Of a DNA stretch of 64,000 bases, positions 1 to 14,000 are shown in pieces. The notes under the pieces are model-generated. The model made no database searches. It saw only the letters and a list, made by a program, of their open reading frames with translations, and had not been told where the DNA came from. This DNA is from Pomacea canaliculata. Lineage: Eukaryota > Mollusca > Gastropoda > Architaenioglossa > Ampullariidae. Made by a program: the position numbers and the translations under genes. The stretch spans positions 7,351,835 to 7,415,834 of the forward strand of contig NC_037590.1 of assembly GCF_003073045.1 (NCBI RefSeq), written 5' to 3'. How positions within the stretch are numbered: the stretch's first letter is position 1; the number at the start of each line of letters is the position of its first letter.

Positions 1-237
1 CGTCAGGAAAGTTATTACCACAGGTGTAAGAATGAGAAGAATTCACTGAATGTCGTGTTCGCCACACACGATACACGGTCATGGCTGAAGATTGAAGACG
101 AGGAGCAGCAGCAACAACGACGACAACATTACGATTTACAAATAAATAGACTACCAAAGCTACTACATTAGTGGCTCTGAAATGTTTGTTTTTACGGATC
201 CTTCGCTACTCGGTAACTTCTGCACCAGTAACGAGTG

Positions 238-238
<1 letters not shown>

Positions 239-290
<52 letters not shown>

Positions 291-291
291 C
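239..291. repeat. (CAA)n microsatellite
   Basis: An almost pure CAA trinucleotide run of about 17 units. One frame reads it as polyglutamine, but the surrounding short frame has no conserved sequence, so I treat it as a simple repeat and not as a coding polyQ tract. Confidence 0.9.
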
Positions 292-2086
292 GCAAAGTCA
301 ACTACTTTATGATCTTTTGTAATTGTTTACATGCGTGCTTCATTTTTGTATTATTATTGCTTTTGCTTTTTTGCTATTAACCTGTCGGTGTGTGTGTTTA
401 GGTACATACGTCTATGTGTGCGCTTTGACCTTTGACCTACTGTGTTTGTACGCTGAGACTTATGCAAGTGACGTCAGAAGAAGAAAAGTGAGCCACCCAT
501 TGTGGCGCAACCTACATTTCTACTACCGAGGTCACCTGTCGTCCATCGAGCTACGTCAGGTGTAGCCACGCCCCGCCTCCAGCCCTCACCCCTCACCTCT
601 TGTTACCTGCAGGCGCTGAATCTTACACACTTCAAAGATGGTGTAAGGTGACGACTGAAGACGATGCACAGGGGTATAGGGTTCTCGGCCAGACCATAAA
701 TTTTGTTGTTAATTCAGAAGAGACTTTTCTTGCCTTTCCCCAACCAAAGATTTCGTGCTGCCCCCTTAAACATTCTAAAAGATCCAAGAATTACTGTTGT
801 AACTAATGTGAGTTAGAGTATTTGGCTTTGTCCTAGACTTACATTTGGTAGCCTTGGTGACATCCAGGCCTTCACATTTGCCTCTTTTATTTTGTATCAT
901 ACTATACACACAAAAAATGTATTGGCGAGGTAAAAAATGTCTTATTGAAAATAAATAGCCTGGTTACTACTCTTCCTTGAAACATTTTTGAACTGTCATC
1001 CTAATAGGTTCACCTGCAAAAAGACACATGATTATAACACGTCTCACATGACCTCTTCTCTTCAATAAAAAATTTTCCCTGCATTTTTGCTGTGCCCCAG
1101 ACAAACCCACTCACCGTGAAGCAATACTAGAGGTGCGTGCGTGCGTGCGTCTACAAGTAGAGGAGGAAAAGTTGCACAGGTATACAGCTGAAAGTGGGAG
1201 GGTGTCGCTGGGTAAGTGGGTCACTACCTGTTTGAAGAAGGGGGAGGGTGGGGAGCTGGTTTGCCCCAACACTTACCAGTCGTGACTAGTTGTCGTTGAG
1301 GTGTCCCGAATGGGGATGCAGTCGGTTGAGTGTTGACTTGTTTACTCCGCATGCTGGAGTGTACTTGTAGTTGTAGTTTGTAATTTTTAACCTACATCTA
1401 ACGAAAAGAAGTGCACCACAATGAAAACGAGTGTCAACATTTTGCTGCTATCTGCTGACAGCGAGTGTCACATGCACACCATTTATTTTTTTCTCTCGAG
1501 TGCTGCTGTCTGTCGGTAGGTGGGGCTGATAAAAGCTTTCATGCAAACACAGTGGGCGATAGCTGGAAAAAACATCTTTCAAAGCAGACAGTCCGTTGCT
1601 CGACCCTTCTAATGTATATGTAACGATTCAAAATGGCGAGTACGTGAAGGTAGTGATCTTCACTAACAACTCCAGTGTCTCGATGCAGTGTCTGACGACC
1701 AGCAAAGCATGAAATAGTAATAGGACGATAGTAAGAAACAAAGAAAGACGTCGACGACGATATAATAATAATAAAAGGAAGGAAGAAGAAAATACTAATA
1801 AAATATATATAGTGATGATAGTCCAAGAGTACTACCATCATACTAAGTAGCTCCTACCCCTGGATGCAGTGACTTCACAAGTTCTACAAGCTGCCCCTGC
1901 CCTGCCCTGCCAACCAAGTTGCAGCTTCACTCGTTTCAAATCACATAAAGTGACCGTTAGCAATAAACAAACTTTTGTTGACTTTTTTGTGCTGAAGATC
2001 ATTGACCCGGTCATCTCATAGGCAGCTACTCCGCGCTTGTAACACATCTAAAGTTCCCATCCCGGAGTGAGAGATGTCGGTTTGTT

Positions 2087-2150
2087 TGTTTATTGGTGTT
2101 TTATGCCATGCCAGCAACTAAGGCTATATCATGGCAAGAGAGATGTCGGA
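2087..2150 (-). repeat. SINE tail fragment
   Basis: The stretch carries the core GGTGTTTTATGCCATGCCAG followed by CAACTAAGG. The reverse complement of this core also forms the tail of the tRNA-derived SINE at 21523-21705 (CAGTTGCTGGCTCAGCATAA then AACACC). The two copies are in opposite orientation. No tRNA-like head was found next to this copy, so it appears to be a tail-only piece. Confidence 0.5.
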
Positions 2151-2668
2151 GTATTATTGTCACCATCGTTGACATTAAGACGAAGACCACATTTTCCCAC
2201 GCTGGACATGGCCTCGTCTCCAAAAGTAGTGCCTGGGAAACGGAGGGAAATCGGAGCCGAGAGCTTCGCTGAAGATGGTTGAGTGTCCTCCGGGGACAGC
2301 GGGACCGGGCGGAGAAAGATTGTATGGGCTTCCCGAGGGCTTTATTGTGTAGAGGGCAGAACCACCAGCCTTTCATACTTCTTTCCCCAGGATGGCTTTA
2401 CAGCTATTCAGTAGGCGGTAACCTTGCACCCCTTTCTGAACTATCCCCATCACCAACAACCGAGTGCTGGAGGACTCTTTTTAAGTAACCTCACGTAAAG
2501 GTAATGCTTGAGTATATGTAATTATAGTTCACCGTGGCTTCTTCCTTCAGAAATCAGAATGCCTCTTTCAAGTTTCCTACTCCATTACTATTTTTAACTC
2601 GTGGTGGGAATCAGGTAAGGTTTACTCAGTGAATTGAATACTTTTTATCATTAAAGACAATTAACAGG

Positions 2669-2968
2669 CAGGGCCGCCGAGAGCCAGCCCGGGCCCCGGG
2701 ACAGACGACCTCTCCGGGCCCCTTGTACTTGTAAATTCCGCTGACTACACTTCTCACGACAGGCCCCAGTACCCCGAAATTGTATTCTACAGACTTGAAA
2801 CTCAACTTCTGCATGTGTAATGCTTGGGTATTTTGTCCTTAGACCTTTCTTTAAAAGAAAAAGAAAAGGAGAAGAAAAAAAAAAAATCCACTGACCAAGG
2901 CCGGGCCCCCTTGACAGCCGCGGGCCCGGGTACACCAGACCCCCTGTCCCCCACTCTCGTCAGGCCTG
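2669..2968. mobile_element. hAT-like non-autonomous DNA transposon (about 300 bp)
   Basis: GC-rich ends form imperfect terminal inverted repeats: CAGGGCCGCCGAGAG on the left, and the reverse complement of the right end reads CAGGCCTGACGAGAG. The flanking 8-mers TTAACAGG and ACAACAGG match at 6 of 8 positions, consistent with an aged 8-bp target duplication. The interior has no transposase frame. The CAG start and 8-bp duplication are hallmarks of the hAT superfamily. Age has blurred both ends, so the exact borders carry some doubt. Confidence 0.6.
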
Positions 2969-4298
2969 ACAACAGGAACCATTGTAGATCCTTTCTCAGC
3001 CATCACACCGCTGCACTGAGTTTCTCTTAGAGTCAACTGTCTTTTATCGCAGAGAACAAGACACAAGGAAAATCTCAATACTGAAAATTGCACAGTTAAT
3101 ACCCAATGGGTCATGGTGCTAGCAGTAAGTTCTTCACTTCTGTCTTCGATATATTTCGCCCAGGTCTACTGTCAGTCACGTGGTATTTCTAGGAAGCCTT
3201 CCACCATCGCCATTTTCTTCAGGAGGTCAGGGTAGAGCACTGTCCAGATGATGGACCTTCTACTGAAGAGCACTGTCCAGCTGATGGACCTTCTACTGAC
3301 GTGTCGAATCCTATCGCCATCTATGATGACAACACCTTCCTGGTTGCAATGGACAAGCAGTTCATTTTTGAAAAGTATTGGAAATACACAAGGAAGAAGA
3401 TCACAACTCGTTCTTCGTTAACAAACACTTTGCCCACCCACTCCTTAAATATTTGATCGGAAATGAGTCAGGTGTAACAGTGTCCACAGCAGCTTGCTAT
3501 GTTAAGGTCATGAGTCATTCATGGTCTTGCCTGTCTCTTTGTGTAGTTTAACTATTAGTACCAGGTTTTCAATGTCTCACTTGTTGAAACAACAGCTGCC
3601 TCCTTTTTCCTGAAAACGCTTAGACAGAAATGTGGTGCGCTCTGGAATAACGAAATAATGGGCAACAGCTGTGTCAGCTGTACACAGTCACCGGCAACAG
3701 CTGCACTGATCACTTAATGAACACTAAAATAATAAAGTGAATAGCAAACAATGGTGTGATGTACCTCAGGGGTAGAAATCGATTCTCAGATAAATTGCAT
3801 GTGTACGTTTAGGTACTCTACCCTCCTTCTAACTCCTCACCCCGGTCCCTGTGTGTGAGAGAGAGAGAGGAATGAAAGAGAAGTAGGAGAGTGAAGGAAG
3901 ACATAAAGTCATATACTATACTTGAGAGTTATTTCTGAGTCTCCTAAAATAAATGTTACATTGTCTTTCTATGAGGAATTTTACCATCTCCAAAAATCAT
4001 TTACATGCGCTTAAATCTCTTACAATTTACCTAATACAGTCTGATTATCACCAGTTCCAAGAGTAGAACATGACCTGAGAATTGGGGTGAACTGGAAGGA
4101 TAACTGTCAGAAGACTGTAGTTATAGATACTTCAAACAGAGAGGAACATATCTCGAAGCTTGTGTGTCCAGAAACAAAAGTTTCTGAAGTACAAGCGAAC
4201 TCATCTCGGGCTTCATACAAGTCCGTGGTACCCACTGCAGCCTACACCACATACCCCACTGCAGATAAGATAGCCTAGTACTTGAGATTGAGGGAATA

Positions 4299-4350
4299 AA
4301 CGCACACGCGCACACACACACACACGCACACACACATGCGAGCGCACGCA
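4299..4350. repeat. (CA)n-rich microsatellite
   Basis: Interrupted CA/CG dinucleotide run. The opposite-strand frame reading Cys-Val repeats across it is an artefact of the repeat. Confidence 0.85.
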
Positions 4351-6985
4351 TAACACATACATTTGCACAGATGTAGATATGTACAAACATTATTATTTTT
4401 TTTGTTGTTGGAAGAACTGTCATGCACCTTAAACAAGTCCGTAATTTGTTATCTGTCTTTCGTTCCACCATCCTTCTTTAGTAATGATATTCTCTCTAAA
4501 GAAACGAAACGACCGCAAATTGCACGCTCCACGTGGACATAAACCCTCGCTATGCACCTGCCTCGCGGTTCTAAGTTTCACATTTACACCCGACCTGTTG
4601 TCCTGTAAGCTTAATTTTAATAGTCAAAAACCTGCAGCAGTTACAGTGCGTTTATGCACTTGAAAAAACAAACTTTGTTGTGCTACCTGGTTTGATCAGG
4701 GTAGGATATAGGAAAAGTGAAAGAATACCCCAGTTTATGTCATTCATATCTTTATGCTCATCACGTTTGCACGATTCAACCACATTGTAACCTACATCTG
4801 TATGTATACACCTGTATACACTGAGAACACGATGACTCACTTTTTCCTACCTTCCTACCTCAGGAGACACTCACCAGGATGCAGTCAACTCTCATGATAA
4901 ACTGCACTGCACACGACAGTAAACTAGACACTAGACACTAGAGGTCAAAGTTTATCTATCAAGCGTTCGTCGAGTGCGCTTACCGATAACGTTCACCGAC
5001 AACAAATTTTATCTGGATGTTTAAAAGTTGGTCTGTGGACTGCACGGCAATAACTGTACAAGTCTCCAGGGAAACAAAAGCTTAAAATGTCGACAAGACA
5101 TTGCTGTTTTTATATATATAGAGTTAATATCTTTGCCTGGGGGACATTATATTATCAGGTTTCTGCGTCCACGTCCCTGGCTTTGAAGTCAGGGTTACAG
5201 ACATTGCGTGAAAATTCAGCTGTCGTCTCAAAGCCTGAAATTTCCCTGAAGGCAATTGTAAATGTCTAAAGTTTAACTGGTTTGGGAAAGTTGTTTGTGA
5301 AGGTCACAGTAAATCCATGATTTGGGGAGTAAACGTTCACTGAAATTTTGGTCAACTTGGTGATTTAAATGTAAAATTGTTTGTAAAGGAATTTGCTAGC
5401 TACAGTGGAAACTTTGACTGTACAATGTGATGGACAAATAAAGTTGTACGTTTACATGGTCTTTTCACTTCATCGCTCGTCATGTAGTGAAGATAGTAGG
5501 TACTGAGATCATGTCCAATTTGTTTTATTAGCAACATTTATCTCATGGAGTTTATGACCGTAGAGAAATGCATTAAAACTAATGGGATTTATCCCAAACC
5601 CACCCTAATTCGCACGGGAATAGTTTTCTCTGTGTCGACCTTTGTGCGCGGAACAGCTCGAATTTCTTCCCCCTAGTAAAGGCCCAAAATAAGAACAGTA
5701 ACTCTAGAACACTTCGTGCAAATGAAAACCTCCAAAGACAAGTGCACAGCTTAATCCAGCACGTGGGCTTCGTCAGTTATTTGTTTCCATGTATAAGATG
5801 GCTGTCCACAGACTTCTATAATCTTTCTCTCTCTGTGGCTGTCCTGGTTTCCACTACGACATAAGCCGGCAAACTTCTTTCATCTCAAAAACAGTTAATT
5901 ACCAGTTTCCGTTCGAGCACAATTTCGGCTTAAGTCGTTGAGCTCTACAATCCTCACTGGAGATGTCTAGATGAGTGACAGGGTTGTAGCCGTCATGCGG
6001 TCGATACGACTTGACAGTCCCGGACGTGAACGACCCCCACCGGGCAGACGCCATCCCTGGCACTTCACGTACGCACGGGGAGATCACTCTGATAGATCGT
6101 TGACAGTTGCTTCCCTTGGCTGTGAGGTCACGTGGGATGGGCAGATGGGTGCAGGGTAAAATAATCTTAGACCCTAATTCATCATCTACTTTGTCCTATT
6201 ATTATTATTAGTGGTCCTACTGTCTCTACAGTTTTTATCTACAAACATCTCCTTAGGAGGGTTTTAGTTGATACTTTTACTGATCTGTTTTCCTCGAATC
6301 GACCGTACTTGTCAGTAACTTACTAGTATATAGGATATAAATATTACTCTGTATATAAAATAAAAACATCCTCGTTGTAGCTAGACACTAAAGGCTGTGC
6401 TTTGTTCGTGCAGGTGTGTACAAAGCCACCTCGGGAGTGGTTCAGTATGAAATAACTGATCGGTCCACTTGCCTAAACAGGTGGCAAACAAACAAACACA
6501 GGTCGCTGACCACCGACAAAGAAATTATGTCAAGTGGTCTGTGGACGTCAGCGTCACTGCGGTCAGTGGTCCACACCCGAGGGGAGGGGGATTGAGGGAG
6601 GAGGGGCAAGACATCCATCCATCATCACATCATGGATAACGCAACGGTTTTTTGGGGCACACTAACCTTGCATGTGATTAATATGATTGTAAACTTTATC
6701 TTATTCAGAATAGTAGATACTTTCGATAACCGGGTGAGTTATTTTTCAGTGAGTGTTGCTTCTGTCTGTTGCTCTGTAGTTTAACACTGAAAGCAGTGTA
6801 TGTTATGATGCTACCACTGTGTGCACGTGTGTATGTATGTGTGTCTCAGTGTCTGGATGGCCACACTCACGTATTCCTTGTTCGTAAAATACGAGTATGA
6901 GCGTCGTTCACTGTCAGCATGGAGCCTGCCCCTCTCCATTCAAGCCAAAAAGATTATAAGTGGTGTGTGTGTGGGGGGAACTCAT

Positions 6986-7100
6986 TCTTTTAGAGTGACT
7001 AGAACTCCTGTCACCAAGACAGAACGTGAGACTTGGGGATCATGTTCTATACCTTAGCTGTGACATACCCCTCTCACCTGTTTACAGGGTGGACTGCCGG
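6986..7100 (+). repeat. decayed tRNA-derived SINE copy
   Basis: Shares the exact 16-mer CCTGTCACCAAGACAG and a GTTTACAGGGTGGACTGC-like block with the better kept SINE at 10899-11060, in the same order and at similar spacing. The box A and box B regions are no longer clear, so this is a degenerate copy. Confidence 0.45.
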
Positions 7101-10100
7101 TTGTTTTCGCCGGGTATTCTTTCCTCTGTGCGTGTGCATGTTCGTGTATGTAAAGCCCTTTCAGTCTAGTTTCGGGATAAAGAGATATACAAACATTCAC
7201 TGTAGCCGTGTTTCTGGTTTCCCTCTCCTCTTCCTCTATCAATCGTTTCAGTGTAAACACACGCATACTCCCATCGCGCGATAGGTTGAAATGTCTGTTT
7301 TCAAACACGAAACGTTATTTGAAGAAACAGAATGATTTGGGTTTGAAAATGAAGACCATCTTTGGGCATGTGTGAACAAAACATACGGAAGTCGAGATAC
7401 GTTTTACATTAAGGCTATTGGCATCTCGGCTCCCCTGAGTGTCTATCATTGATTCCAAAGAGAGCAAAACTTAAAAATAATCTCAGAGAATTACTGAGAC
7501 TGTAAATGGGATGGGGCATATGTGTGTATATGTGCACATACGTACGTAGGAATGTCTGTGTAACAGGGTAACGGGAAGTATTTCATTCCAGTATTTCACT
7601 AGTCCCGAAGAATCAACGCGTAACAGCTGGTAGGTCCAACCGTCCATGTAACTGTATTTATTTATTGCCGGCTGTAAGTGTCAGCGATACTACCGTATGC
7701 AGAAAACCAGCTGTTGAAAGCCTTTCAGGTACAACATCCGGGTCAAGGAATCAAGTGGGCCACCCTACCCCTGACTTTTATTTTGTTTTACCAGCTGGAT
7801 TTTCCAGTTTCTTTCTCTGCTTTTTACATTAGCTTCCAATACGCATGCGCAAATACAATTTTTGTAAGAACAGTGTTTTCCATTTAGCGAACTAGCCACT
7901 CCAGCTCTATTGTTATGTTACAACAGCTGTTTGGTGTCTGGATGGCAGTACTAAGCTAAAGGCAGGCAGAAGTCAATAAAAGAATCCATGAATGAATGAG
8001 TCAATCAAATGGCTGTACTAGCATGAGCTCATTCAAACGTGTACAACATATATTTCACGAAAAACACATGTTTATAGATTGTGTTGGGTGGTCAGTTCAT
8101 GAGTGAATAGGTCATTAATCTCCAACACAAGCAAAAGAATTTGACGAATGTCAGAAATTTACCGAAACGTTGATAGCAAAGTTCCTATTGCTCATCACAT
8201 GGCTGACCAATCATCAAGCAAGAATGTGTCAGAAGGTGTAAACAAACACTCCCATTACTGCGGACAAGCTAGGGTAGATATGATTCTTTGTTTAAGGTTA
8301 AGAGAATCTTGAATGGTCCTGTACTTGTCAATCTGTTTATTTATCTCTGTGTGTGTGTGGTGAGTGATACGTTCATTCACAACTCACGAACACGTACATT
8401 CCAGTACAACATTCATTTACATTGATTTAGCTTGTAAAAGTGTGTACCAGTGTAAGAATGGGTGTGTGGGTATGTAATGAGGGGAGAGAGACTCTGTGTG
8501 TGTACCGTGTCCCTCATCGTCTCCTCCCGCTGCCTCCCTCCTCATCTCACTCCCTCATTACCTTCACCTGCTTCCTGATCCCACCTTCATCTCTGCTCAT
8601 GCAGTGGGGACAAATACACGATCGGACGTTTCATAGAGGTTCACCCGGTACAGATAAACACTTCCTTGCTTCTGTACGGTCAGCTTGGTCCACTGCCCCC
8701 TTCCGATTTTCGCCTCTAATCTTTGTCACACGAGCGTGATCCTGCATGCACGCACACACGCGCTCACGAGCAGGCAAGTCGCGACATTTCATAAACACCC
8801 GACACGAGACCCCCCCTCTCCCTCAAGTATACCGGTTAATGCGGTTATAGCTTTTCTTTTTTTTTTATTTGCAAATTCGCAACAACTCTGCTCCTTTTCC
8901 ATAAACAAGTTGCTCTCCAACCAAACATGTTTTCAAATTGAAACCAGTACTACTATTACCATAGCCCTCACACCTACAGCTTTCTCGATCAATTTTACCT
9001 GACGTATTTACCACTTCCCTGCCTTCAAAGGTGTGTGTGGAGGGGTGGTGGAGGGGAGAAGGGGAAGGGCAGGCTGAAAGCAAACTTTGGGGCACAAACG
9101 TAGATAAAATGTCAAGGTCGTTTGACTGTAGTCGGGTCAGGCCACGTGACGTTGCACACAGCGACACAGGTAGGGAGGGAGAGGTTCGCGACCTAACATT
9201 ATCTTACCCACAATGCATCGCGACTTGCCGGCTCCTCTCGCGTCTCTTGGTCTTGCCCCTGCACGTTGGAACGTCCTGGTAACCTCCCTTTCCCAATTCG
9301 GAGTGGAGATAGAGAGAGAGAGAAAAAAAATGCTAGATTCTTTTTCTTTTTTATTCTCTGTTCACGATGATTAAAAAAAAATCAAGCCATAGTGCTTTTA
9401 AAACATAATTATAATCCTCAACCTACGTAGGATGTACTTAACTATTAGACTTCTAAAATGAAAGCCATGAAACATTAAATAGAGATGATCAGATGTTTGG
9501 CGATAAATCTTTCAATAGTTCAAGTCTAAGGACCGGTGCATATGAAGAGAAAGTCTGTAGGCGTTTGCGTGTGTGAGAGAGAGAAGGAAAGAGCCTGGAT
9601 GATTGTATGCAATTTTGTTTATCTCTATTGCAATCTTCGCTTGTTTATACACCGCAACGTCCCACGAGTATCTCTGCTTTACTTTTCATCATTCAAAAGT
9701 TCTGATGGCAATCCTCTTTAACAGATGGCGCCTTCTCAATCTCAGAGACGCCAGTATCGTGGACAAATGAAGTTTTGGTCCTGCAAAACAAATGTAACAA
9801 CAAATAATTACATAGTGGAAACAATGCATCATGGCTTGAGTGACGCTGAAACACATTTCATACCTGCTAAAAGATTACGCCTATCGAAAATCTGCCACTA
9901 TTATTTTTGTCCAGTGTTCTGTGGCCGGGGTCTTTAAAAAAATCATCTTCATCATAATACATACAAGCTGACCAACGCACACTGACATACACGCAGACAG
10001 ACAAACAGACCCCAGATATCCCCCTCCCTTACAATCCAGGTGCTAAGCTATTCCTATTATTCGCAGAGATGATGTGATTTTGAAAACGACGAAATAACGA

Positions 10101-10898
10101 GAGGAAGAACGATGTAATTGCGAGGGCCGTCTCAGGTACACATCACAGTGGACCTGACGTGACGTGGAACCACTCAGCCCTGATGGCGTGCTGCTGGTGG
10201 TTCCTCCCCGGCCCATCAGCAGCGTCAGACAGCGCCAGCCCTACATCGCAATGACCGCCAGTCATCCACCGGGAAATCGTCTGGCATCGGACTCGATAAA
10301 AAAATGTTTCTGAACACGCAAAGAAGCGCTTAATGTCGCTCTGTCAGTCTTTCCTTTTAATGTCCTAAAGCTTCCTTTATAGCTTTTTTTAAAAAAAAAT
10401 TGAGATACGGGATGCTGCGGGGAGAGAATGAAAAATCGAGAAATAAGTTGTTGAAATTCTTTAAGTGGCTACTCCATATTTTATTCATAGAACGAATTAG
10501 TTCGTCTTGGATATCGACAATATCGACTACATAAATCGCTGTCAATACCACAACCGCACCACCATTACCATAAAACAAACTGTAATCAGATTACGACAGC
10601 TAAATCCCGGCAACTGCAGCATTTTCTTTCACCGAGCAGAATAAATGCTGTTTTTTTTTTATTTGCGTCTGAAGAATGTAAAGACGATCAGATTATAAAT
10701 TGTATTCTCAAATGTGAGAAGATTACTTGTAGCATGATCGAGAAATCTGCCAGGTATTTCACAGGAATTTATCTGCACACCTCGAGCGGTAGTCGACCAA
10801 TAAAACAGTTTATTGTCTCTAGCTATCCATGCGAAACAAACAGCCCCAGGGCGCCATCTTCCTACGCTCGACCTTCAAGCCTCGTTCTCGTCTCAATA

Positions 10899-11060
10899 GG
10901 GCGGTCCGGTGGCGCAGCGGGTAGCGCCTGTCACCAAGACAGTGAGAGTTGGCTAACCTGGGTTCGGTTCTCGTCTCAGACACACTGTTCTTTCTCTGCA
11001 TGTGGCATCTGTTTATAGGGTTGACTGCTTTTCTGTGAAGTTGTAGCACACAAACAGACA
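10899..11060 (+). mobile_element. tRNA-derived SINE
   Basis: The head holds a pol III box A-like block (GGTGGCGCAGCGGGTAGCG) followed about 50 bases on by a box B-like block (GGTTCGGTTCTC), the spacing expected for a tRNA-derived promoter. The body then carries CTGTTCTTTCTCTGCATGTG, shared nearly word for word with the element at 21523-21705. Two further pieces in this window (6986 and 2087) belong to the same or a related family. Borders are approximate because no clean target duplication was identified. Confidence 0.7.
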
Positions 11061-14000
11061 AACGCGAAAGTCAAACGTTTGCCGAGCACGTACTATTTAT
11101 GCTTCTATAAGTATCAGTGAGGGGAAATATAAAGTTGACAAACAATACTGATGTAATAAAAATAATATAAATAGAAAGCACACATAAGAATGGAAAAGAT
11201 TCCTCTGCATTTGGATACCAAGATCTATCCACGTAAGAAGAGGAGAAATAAAAGATCAAAAGAGAGAGAGAGAGAGAAGAAAAAAGTTATGATCCATGGG
11301 AATTTGAATGGACAGAACGCCCGTGAGGCACAAAGATTTTTTCCATTTAAGAACGAAAGTAAAATAAAAAGCTTAATAAATAAATGTTTTCTCTATACCG
11401 ATCTTTAGCCACAGTTAATAATACAACGGATTGTTTTTTGTGAGACAATAAGTCATCCTTTGTTTTTTTTGTTTTTTTTTTTTACATCGGAAGCAAAGCG
11501 GTATTCTCCTCGAAAATCTTCCGCGGCGAATCGCATGTGCTCGCCATTTCTGCAGTACTGAAATCACAGCCTTTCACGGTTGTTGAGATTGGGGCCTAAA
11601 CATGTCATCAACTCACGCGACGTCCATCGGGCGAGCGTGCCTTTACGAGAAAATGGCTGGCAACGTCCTGTTGCACGAGCACGCAACCCGGGTTGCTGCC
11701 ATCGATTGCACGTGCCATTTTAGCGAGGGTTTTGGCCTCGCCTCATTAGCTTCTCCGGCGTAGTCCCTACATCACTGTAGGCTCTACAGCTAATGTGTCT
11801 AATCCAGTTGCATCGGGTTCGAAAGGAAACTTTCAATGATGGCTTAACTAGTTGTAATCCGTGCGACCTGCATGTCTGTGAATATGAGTGTGCGTGTGTG
11901 TGTGTGTAAGTGTGTTAGGAAAAAGCAAAGACGCAGAAACAAAAACTAATCGACAATGTCAATGAATGAATGAACAACCACTCGGGTCATGGTATTATTA
12001 CATTACAAAGAAAAATCTCATGCTACATTATAAATGCTTTTAGCCTAAACTTTAATCAATGGTCTTATTCATGAAGACGTCAACTGTGTCCATTGTGACC
12101 GGGACAGAAGTGTGTATGGTGGAAGTCTACAATTAAATTTCTATAGCACAATGGACTATATACTATAGCGCCACTAAACACTAAAATATGCATACCTAAC
12201 AAGGCAGGGGCAGTGGCCGTAAGAGTGACACTGGAATTTCTTTATATAGTTGAGAGGATCAGCTAAACTATGCACTTGTCCACATATCCTCAATTTAAAG
12301 AAGGAACAATATGTTAAACTGCTAAAGAGATTGCCCGCCTGCAAAACAGCGAGACATTTAAGGATTTCCATCGAAAGAAATAACAAAGGAGAGAAAGAGA
12401 GCGAGAGAAGGAATCATGCAAACAAAATAGAGGAGTAAATGAAGCGCAGAGGAGGAGGAGGAGAGAGAGAAAGAAAAAAAGAGACTGAAAAACATAAAAA
12501 CTGGGGTTGACTCACATTCTCCACCGAATTTGCATAACGCAGAACCAGAAGGAATTTCAACCGAGACATTATCCTCGAAGATAAGTCGCCTGTACGGGTA
12601 GTCCTAAAGGTATCTTTTACCTCGTTAACCCTTACATGGTCGTGGGAACTCTGACGAAAAAAAAAAAAAAACCACCTTTCTTTGTGCAGGTGTCGCACAA
12701 GAATTGTCTCCCCTTCCACATTGTTATTCTCCGTTTTCCCCTCCAACACACTAAGCTCCATCCTCTGGCACAACAAAGAGAACAAAGAATGATCGAAATA
12801 GGTTGCAGTCTTATTTTACATCAAAGGTGTGGCTATAAGTACTATAGTCCAGCGTTACGGGTAGATTATCGTTTATTTCAATGTCTGTGCACAGCAAGTC
12901 TTCAAAACATAACTAAAAACGTTACTTTAACAAAATGCGATAATTTAAAGGAAAATATGTTAAAACAATATAAGTAGGCTTTAATAAGGAAAACTATTCA
13001 GTTTTCACAAAGTCCAACTTAAAATTACACTTCTTTGATTAACTTCTGGAATTAAGTGCAGCTGATGACTTCTGTAAAACGGTCGGATCACCAACAACGC
13101 AAAAACACAATATACTTTGTCGGCTAAGATTAAGCGAAGCAGAGTGCACAAATTCTGTGAAAATGACACATCTTGCAATTGATAAGAGGAGAGTTAACCA
13201 AAAGCAGAAAACATCCAAGCCCAGAAGAAGTAAAAAACCATTAGCGAGCGATATATATATATTTTCTATGCGTCCGTGCACCACCTACTCAGAGAGAAAT
13301 TGATGGCTTAACAGTCGGCTGCACTGAATGACAGCTCTGTATGAAAGCCTGACGCAAGATCCAAACCATAAGTATATAAAAATATACAGATATGCTAATG
13401 CTAATAGGGAGAGAAAAGAGACCTCTCAAAAGCGGTGTCGGTAGAGGGGAGGAAAGCCCACTGGGGATGTAGATGACACGTTTAGAAATAAGTCAGGATC
13501 TGGCATTCTCCCCTCCCTACTCCCCAACTAGTGAAATTCTCGGCAGAACCTGACATCCATCTAACTGCTAACTGCCACCCTCCACTGCCTGTACACAAAG
13601 GTTTACAAAGTCTCATTGAGCAGGATGTAAAAGCAATGGACGGGCTCACAGAAAAGCCAGGTGTTTATCGTGTTGTGGCTTTGTGTTGTCATGCAACCTG
13701 CCCCTTGACGCCGTGGTGACACAAGTGGCTTTTGGAATCGAAGTCCGCGGTTAGTGGGGGCAAGAAGTTCGCCTTCAGTGACACGATTGTATAGATGTGG
13801 GTAGGTGATAACAACAGGGTGTTTTAGAGAAAGCGGGTAGCTACAGCTCGGCAAAGGGCTTATAGTTGTTTCTCTCAGTCCTGACGTCGACGAAATCCAT
13901 GGGAACGCGCCAGTCTAATCCTCTGTCCATCTGAGCACATTCACAAATGGTGCCGACAAGAGAAACTAAAAAAACACACACACGGGCACAAGCACATATT

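Larger units (their letters stand above)
1..2668. other. gene-poor intergenic stretch
   Basis: No open frame here looks like a conserved protein and no exon set could be assembled. It contains a (CAA)n microsatellite at about 239-291, a (GTGC)n run at 1133-1150, and a SINE tail fragment near 2087-2150. Short open frames are explained by simple repeats or chance. Confidence 0.5.
2969..10898. other. intergenic stretch without recognised gene
   Basis: No conserved protein, RNA gene or assembled exon set was recognised on either strand. The stretch holds a CA-rich microsatellite at about 4299-4350, a decayed SINE at about 6986-7100, and scattered GA and GT runs near 3857, 8350 and 9310. Confidence 0.45.

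Noticed and set aside
171-380. Polyglutamine-containing short frame
   Set aside because: It is a CAA microsatellite inside a short frame with no conserved flank or exon signals.
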